A stretch of DNA of 9,726 nucleotides from JBBQBQ01 sp038317685 (GTDB lineage: Bacteria > Desulfobacterota > Desulfuromonadia > Desulfuromonadales > DDH964), in NCBI GenBank assembly GCA_038317685.1, contig JBBQBQ010000124.1, positions 1-9,726 of the forward strand, given 5' to 3'. The notes below the pieces were generated by a model that ran no database searches, was not told the origin of the DNA, and saw only the letters and a program-made list of their open reading frames with translations. Each line of letters starts with the position of its first letter. The first letter of the stretch is position 1. Positions 5,885 through 9,726 of this stretch are shown here, one piece after another. The position numbers were made by a program, and so were the translations under genes.

Positions 5885-7570
5885 ATGAAAGACCGCTTGC
5901 GTACCCTGATCGAGCGAGCCCTGTTGGAATGCTTCCGGCAGGGCTCCCTTCAATCCGGAATCATCCCTCCCTTTGTGATCGAGGTGCCGGGGCGCCCGGA
6001 CCATGGGGATTTTGCCTCCAATGCAGCCATGCTCCTGGCCCGCGAGGAGAAACAGCCGCCCCGCAAGATCGCCGAGGCCCTGGTTGCGGCCCTTGGCACC
6101 GGGGAGGGGCTCTGGGATCGGGTCGAAATCGCCGGGGCCGGCTTCATCAACTTTTTTCTCGCGCCCCGCTGCTGGTATCAGGTCCTTGATGACGTCCTTG
6201 GAGCCGGGGCCGACTACGGGCGCAGCGGCGCCGGGAGCGGGCGCCGGTTACAGGTCGAATTCGTCAGCGCCAATCCGACCGGACCTCTGCATATCGGCCA
6301 CGGTCGCGGCGCCGCCGTCGGTGACGGCATTTGCCGGATCCTCGCCTTCAGCGGTTGGGACGTGACTCGCGAGTTCTATTACAATGACGCCGGGGCCCAG
6401 ATCGACAATCTGGCCCGCTCGGTCCAGGCCCGTTGCCTCGGCTTCGACCCGGATGATCCACGCTGGCCGGCCGACGGTTACCAGGGAGATTACATCCGGG
6501 ACGTCGCCCACAGTTATCTGAAGCGTGAGACCGTCGACGCCGGAGACCGGCACGTCACCGCCGTCGGTGATCCCAACGACCTGGAGGCCGTACGAACCTT
6601 CGCGGTGGCCTACCTGCGCCGCGAACAGGACCAGGATCTGGCCGCCTTTGATGTCCGTTTCGATGTCTTCTCCCTGGAGTCGGGGCTCTATGCCGAAGGT
6701 CGGGTCGCTGACGTGGTTCAACGCCTCATCGCCAACGGCCAGACCTACGAGGACGGGGGGGCCCTCTGGCTGCGGACCACCGCCTTCGGCGACGACAAGG
6801 ACCGGGTGATGCGCAAGGCCGACGGCAGTTACACCTACTTTGTCCCCGACGTCGCCTACCACCTGGCCAAGTGGGAGCGGGGTTTCGAGCGTGTCGTCAA
6901 CGAGCAGGGCGCCGACCACCACAGCACCATCACCCGGGTTCGGGCCGGGCTGCAGGCGTTGCAGGCCGGCATTCCCAAAGGCTGGCCGGAATATGTCCTG
7001 CACCAGATGGTGACGGTCATGCGCGGCGGCCAGGAGGTGAAGATCTCCAAACGGGCCGGCAGCTATGTGACCCTGCGCGACCTGATCGACGAGGTCGGCC
7101 GCGACGCCACCCGCTTCTTCTTCCTGATGCGCAAGGCTGATTCCCAACTGGTCTTCGACATCGACCTGGCCAAACAGCAGAGCAACGACAACCCGGTCTA
7201 CTATGTCCAGTACGCCCATGCCCGGATCTGCAGCATCAACCGCAACGCCGCCGAGCAGGGGGTGGCCCTCCCCGGGGTAGGCGCCGCCGACCTGGATCGT
7301 CTGGTTCTTCCCGACGAACTGGCTCTTGCCAGGCTGCTGGCGCGCTTCCCGGAGACCGTGGAAGGGTCAGCGCAGCAGTTTGAGCCACAGCGGGTGGCGA
7401 CCTACCTGCAGGACCTTGCCGCCGAGTTCCACAGCTACTACAACCGCAACCGGGTACTCGGCGAGGATCTTGAAGCCAGCCGCGCCCGACTTTACCTGGT
7501 GAATGCGGTGCGGGTGGTCCTGGGGAACGCTCTGCAATTGCTTGGGGTCTCCGCTCCGGAGACGATGTGA
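5885..7570 (+). CDS. argS: Arginyl-tRNA synthetase
   Basis: ArgS is a class I aminoacyl-tRNA synthetase that charges tRNA-Arg with arginine using ATP in the cytoplasm. The 561-residue product is close to E. coli (577). It has the N-terminal Add-1 type domain for the tRNA D-loop (about 1-90) and the Rossmann catalytic core. The core carries EFVSANPTGPLHIGHGRGA (HIGH at 136-139), FYYNDAGAQIDNL, and KISKR at 386-390 as the KMSKS-type loop. Then come GRDATRFFFLMRKADSQLVFD and NPVYYVQYAHARI, and a C-terminal DALR anticodon-binding helical domain with FHSYYNRNRVL. ATG 5885 follows a loose GAGAGAG site about 10 bases upstream. Expression probably comes from the TTGACA promoter at 5632 through a long structured leader. 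The SPOR gene follows after 64 bases on the same strand. Confidence 0.97.
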   Translation: MKDRLRTLIERALLECFRQGSLQSGIIPPFVIEVPGRPDHGDFASNAAMLLAREEKQPPRKIAEALVAALGTGEGLWDRVEIAGAGFINFFLAPRCWYQVLDDVLGAGADYGRSGAGSGRRLQVEFVSANPTGPLHIGHGRGAAVGDGICRILAFSGWDVTREFYYNDAGAQIDNLARSVQARCLGFDPDDPRWPADGYQGDYIRDVAHSYLKRETVDAGDRHVTAVGDPNDLEAVRTFAVAYLRREQDQDLAAFDVRFDVFSLESGLYAEGRVADVVQRLIANGQTYEDGGALWLRTTAFGDDKDRVMRKADGSYTYFVPDVAYHLAKWERGFERVVNEQGADHHSTITRVRAGLQALQAGIPKGWPEYVLHQMVTVMRGGQEVKISKRAGSYVTLRDLIDEVGRDATRFFFLMRKADSQLVFDIDLAKQQSNDNPVYYVQYAHARICSINRNAAEQGVALPGVGAADLDRLVLPDELALARLLARFPETVEGSAQQFEPQRVATYLQDLAAEFHSYYNRNRVLGEDLEASRARLYLVNAVRVVLGNALQLLGVSAPETM

Positions 7571-7620
7571 TGGTGAAGCCGGGGGGGAAGTTGACCATCC
7601 GGCAGGACTTGAGAATACCG

Positions 7621-7629
7621 AGGGAGGAG
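7621..7629 (+). promoter_or_regulatory. Ribosome binding site fixing the SPOR protein start
   Basis: AGGGAGGAG ends 5 bases before GTG 7635. It decides the start in favour of this GTG over longer in-frame extensions that would overlap argS. Confidence 0.8.
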
Positions 7630-7634
7630 CCAAC

Positions 7635-8396
7635 GTGAACCGCCAGATCCTGTCCCGCAGTGAGCGTCGCATGGAACGGAAACAAGTGGTCATCCTGCTG
7701 GTTATGGTTCTGGCCGTGGCCTTGGTCAGCTTCGCCCTGGGGGTGATGACCGGCCGTAGCGGCTCCGGTCGGTTGATGGCCCGGGAGGAGTCGATCCCCA
7801 TCCCGCCGCGGATACCGATCGGAAAAGTGCCCTCCCCGGCCTCGGCCGCTCCCGACGTGCGGGCACTGACCCCGGCCGCTCCCGCCGCGGCTGGCCCTGG
7901 CGTCAATAATCTGACTTTTTATGACAACCTGCCGCGGGGCGAACAGCCGCCCCTTGGCAGCGGCATCAACCTGCCGCCGCGGGAGAACGCTCCCCTGGAC
8001 CCATCCGCTTCCGTCATGCCACCGGCCATTCCGGCCGTGCCGGCGGCGACTGACACCCTGCCAGCCGCGCCAGCCGCGGCGGTGGCTCCCTCCGCAGCCC
8101 CCGCCCTGAAGGTTGCCACCAAGACCGCCGCCAAGCCGTCCGCGGCCGCATCCGTCAAGTCCGAATCCTTCCAGGTTCAGGTCGCTTCCTTCCCCCGGGC
8201 CGATGAGGCCGGGGTGCTTCAGGAACGGTTGACAAAAAAAGGCTACGAGGTCTACGTGCAGCAGGTCGATCTAGGGAAGAAGGGGTTGTGGTACCGGGTC
8301 AACGTCGGTCCCCTGCCGAGCGCTGATTCGGCCCAGAAGACCGCCGATCGCCTCAAGGCGGAGGGAAAATTCTCACCCATCGTTCGCAAGCGCTGA
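7635..8396 (+). CDS. Membrane-anchored SPOR-domain protein
   Basis: The protein has 253 residues from GTG 7635, chosen for its strong Shine-Dalgarno and because it puts one membrane helix near the N-terminus. Order of parts: short basic cytoplasmic tail; membrane helix at about 18-38 (VVILLVMVLAVALVSFALGV); a long periplasmic linker very rich in Pro and Ala; C-terminal SPOR domain at about 178-253 (SFQVQVASFPRADEA, GYEVYVQQVDLGKKGLWYRV, NVGPLPSADSAQKTADRLK). SPOR domains bind denuded septal peptidoglycan glycan strands, so the protein probably localises to the division site. Within the linker, LTFYDNLPRGEQPPLGSG (from residue 93) stands out from the low-complexity surroundings. FtsN shares this layout, but identity with FtsN cannot be claimed. 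It follows argS and abuts the epimerase gene. Confidence 0.88.
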   Translation: MNRQILSRSERRMERKQVVILLVMVLAVALVSFALGVMTGRSGSGRLMAREESIPIPPRIPIGKVPSPASAAPDVRALTPAAPAAAGPGVNNLTFYDNLPRGEQPPLGSGINLPPRENAPLDPSASVMPPAIPAVPAATDTLPAAPAAAVAPSAAPALKVATKTAAKPSAAASVKSESFQVQVASFPRADEAGVLQERLTKKGYEVYVQQVDLGKKGLWYRVNVGPLPSADSAQKTADRLKAEGKFSPIVRKR

Positions 8397-8403
8397 GGTA
8401 TTC

Positions 8404-9411
8404 ATGTCCCCATCGCAATCGGTTCTGGTGACCGGGGGCGCCGGTTTCATCGGTTCGCACCTGGTCGAGTCCCTCCTTGCTGCGGGCCGGCGGGTCGTTG
8501 TTTTCGACAATTTCAATGATTTCTATGATCTCCGAATCAAACTTGCCAACCTCGCAGCGATTCAGCTCTCCGCCCGGAGCTGCGACGGCGAACTGCGGGT
8601 CCTGAAAGGGGATTTGCGCTCCCCCGGCGACCTGGCCCGCGCGATCGCCGCCGCCGGTCTCCCCGGTCAGGTCAGCGTGGTCCATCTGGCGGCGATGGCC
8701 GGGGTTCGGCCCTCCATCGAACAGCCTCGACTCTACCACGAAGTCAACGTCGGCGGAACCCTCAACCTCCTCGAAGCGTGCCGTGCCGCCGGGGTTCGGC
8801 GGGTTGCTTTCGCCTCTTCCTCATCGGTCTACGGCAACAACCCGCAGGTCCCCTTTGCCGAGATCGACCCGGTCGACCAGCCGATTTCTCCTTATGCCGT
8901 GACCAAAAAGGCCGGGGAGCTCCTTTGCCACAATTATCACCATCTTTATGGGATGTCGGTCGCTTGCCTGCGATTCTTCACCGTCTACGGACCGCGCCAG
9001 CGCCCGGACCTGGCCGTTCACAAATTCACCCGCCTCCTCGCCGTCAACCGGCCGATCCCCTTCTATGGTGACGGCAGCACCCGCCGCGACTACACCTACG
9101 TCACTGACACCCTGCAAGGCGTCCTGGGTGCACTGAACTGGCTCGAATCCTCCACCGCACCGGTCTACGACATCTTCAACCTCGGTGAATCGCAAACCGT
9201 GGCATTGACCCGCCTAGTCGAACTGCTCGGGTCCGCCATGGGGGTGACCCCGGTCCTTGAACACCTGCCGCAGCAGCCCGGCGACGTCGATTGTACCTAC
9301 GCCGATATCGACAAGGCCCGCCGGATCCTCGGGTACGATCCCCGGGTGGGGATCGAGGAGGGGATCGTCCGGTTCGTCGCCTGGTATCGAGGTCAGGCCG
9401 GGAGCCATTGA
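8404..9411 (+). CDS. NAD-dependent nucleotide-sugar epimerase (UDP-glucuronate 4-epimerase-like)
   Basis: This is an extended short-chain dehydrogenase/reductase of 335 residues. The NAD-binding Rossmann motif is TGGAGFIG (G11-G17 region), followed by VVVFDNFNDFYD. The catalytic set is Ser in ASSSSVYG (138-141), Tyr164 and Lys168 in SPYAVTKK. RFFTVYGPRQRPDLAVHKF and YGDGSTRRDYTYVTD are the usual sugar-nucleotide-binding stretches. The NFNDFYD segment and the YGPRQRPDLA stretch resemble UDP-glucuronate 4-epimerases of the CapI/LpsL type, which supply UDP-galacturonate for LPS or capsule; substrate is inference. ATG 8404 has GAGGT at 8395-8399, which overlaps the SPOR stop codon, so the pair is likely translationally coupled. 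No glycosyltransferase or other polysaccharide gene is nearby. Confidence 0.85.
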   Translation: MSPSQSVLVTGGAGFIGSHLVESLLAAGRRVVVFDNFNDFYDLRIKLANLAAIQLSARSCDGELRVLKGDLRSPGDLARAIAAAGLPGQVSVVHLAAMAGVRPSIEQPRLYHEVNVGGTLNLLEACRAAGVRRVAFASSSSVYGNNPQVPFAEIDPVDQPISPYAVTKKAGELLCHNYHHLYGMSVACLRFFTVYGPRQRPDLAVHKFTRLLAVNRPIPFYGDGSTRRDYTYVTDTLQGVLGALNWLESSTAPVYDIFNLGESQTVALTRLVELLGSAMGVTPVLEHLPQQPGDVDCTYADIDKARRILGYDPRVGIEEGIVRFVAWYRGQAGSH

Positions 9412-9430
9412 GGTTTTCGGAAAATACTTC

Positions 9431-9459
9431 TTGACAGGGCGGCGGGAATCGACTAAATT
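9431..9459 (+). promoter_or_regulatory. Sigma-70 promoter of the initiator tRNA gene
   Basis: A perfect TTGACA (9431-9436), a 17-base spacer and TAAATT (9454-9459) are present. The start would fall about 8 bases ahead of the mature tRNA 5' end, so only a short 5' leader needs removal by RNase P. Confidence 0.8.
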
Positions 9460-9473
9460 GCCAACTTCCTTGA

Positions 9474-9550
<77 letters not shown>

Positions 9551-9559
9551 AAGATATTC

Positions 9560-9592
9560 AGGGGATCTGCAGCGATGCAGGTCCCCTTTTTT
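9560..9592 (+). terminator. Rho-independent terminator of tRNA-fMet
   Basis: Stem GGGGATCTGC (9561-9570) pairs with GCAGGTCCCC (9577-9586) with one T-G wobble, around loop AGCGAT, and is followed by six T (9587-9592). It starts 10 bases after the tRNA CCA end. Confidence 0.93.
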
Positions 9593-9596
9593 GCGT

Positions 9597-9726
9597 GTGC
9601 GCCAGGCATGGCGCGTGGCGCGTAAGCGCCATATGTTCAACTATGGTGGTTGAACGTTGACTTGGAGGTGCAAATCCTCTACGGACCCTGATGGTGGGAA
9701 CCGTTAGCCGAACAGCAAGGGTGTCC
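9597..9726 (+). mobile_element. Group II intron, 5' end (domain I start), truncated by the window edge
   Basis: The stretch begins GTGCG, matching the group II 5' consensus GTGYG, and continues CCAGGCATGG. That lines up base for base with the start of the Oceanobacillus iheyensis class C intron as I remember it (GUGUGCCCGGCAUGGG). Downstream, AGGTGCAAATCCT, GGGAACCGTTAGCCGAAC and GCAAGGGTGTCC match conserved domain I sequence of the same intron group (GUUAGCC, CGCAAGGGUGUCC). Visible stems are TGGCGC-GTAA-GCGCCA (9616-9631, GNRA loop), GTTCAAC/GTTGAAC (9635-9641, 9649-9655) and GGAGG/CCTCT (9664-9668, 9676-9680). It begins 4 bases after a terminator T-run, the classic class C insertion site. 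Any reverse transcriptase/maturase in domain IV lies beyond the window, so completeness and mobility are unknown. A start two bases earlier (GTGTG at 9595) is possible but aligns less well. Confidence 0.85.

Noticed and set aside
5776..6189. A + strand open frame covering the argS leader and the argS start
   Set aside because: It overlaps about 300 bases of argS in another frame, has Pro/Arg/Gly-rich content, and its leader part is better explained as structured RNA.
6248..7219. A 323-codon minus-strand open frame inside argS
   Set aside because: Shadow of argS; argS motifs run through the whole region.
7591..7619. Possible promoter TTGACC with AATACC ahead of the SPOR gene
   Set aside because: The -10 matches only 3 of 6 bases and the start point would fall within the ribosome binding site; co-transcription with argS is simpler.

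Overview
The window is 9.7 kb of GC-rich chromosomal DNA, with all recognised genes on the + strand. It comes from a Gram-negative bacterium, since it carries an LPS-assembly protein, LptD. The gene content suggests Desulfuromonadales/Geobacter-type bacteria: argS is followed by a membrane-anchored SPOR protein, and a cyclic-phosphodiesterase-like MBL hydrolase lies beside accD-folC. That placement is an inference from remembered gene content and style, not from a search.

Layout. Positions 2-265 hold the 3' end of an MBL-fold hydrolase gene. It is followed by accD (fatty-acid synthesis), folC (folate polyglutamylation) and lptD (outer-membrane LPS insertion). folC and lptD overlap by 4 bases, so 2-4611 reads as one co-oriented transcription unit. 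A spacer with a likely sigma-70 promoter leads to a small secreted ComEA-type helix-hairpin-helix protein, closed by a GC-rich hairpin. Next come an FtsB/DivIC-like division protein, a strong promoter with a leader of about 220 nt rich in complementary segments, then argS, a SPOR-domain protein and an NAD-dependent sugar epimerase. The last three are tightly spaced.

The right end is an independent unit. It has a consensus-like promoter (TTGACA-17-TAAATT), an initiator tRNA-fMet with encoded CCA, and a textbook rho-independent terminator. Four bases after the terminator's T-run begins the 5' end of a group II intron (GTGCG start, domain I), which runs off the window. Insertion just behind a terminator is the known habit of bacterial class C group II introns.

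Most of the window is housekeeping. The points most worth a second look are the post-terminator intron beside the initiator tRNA gene, the structured leader or possible small RNA upstream of argS, and the two-cysteine LptD.
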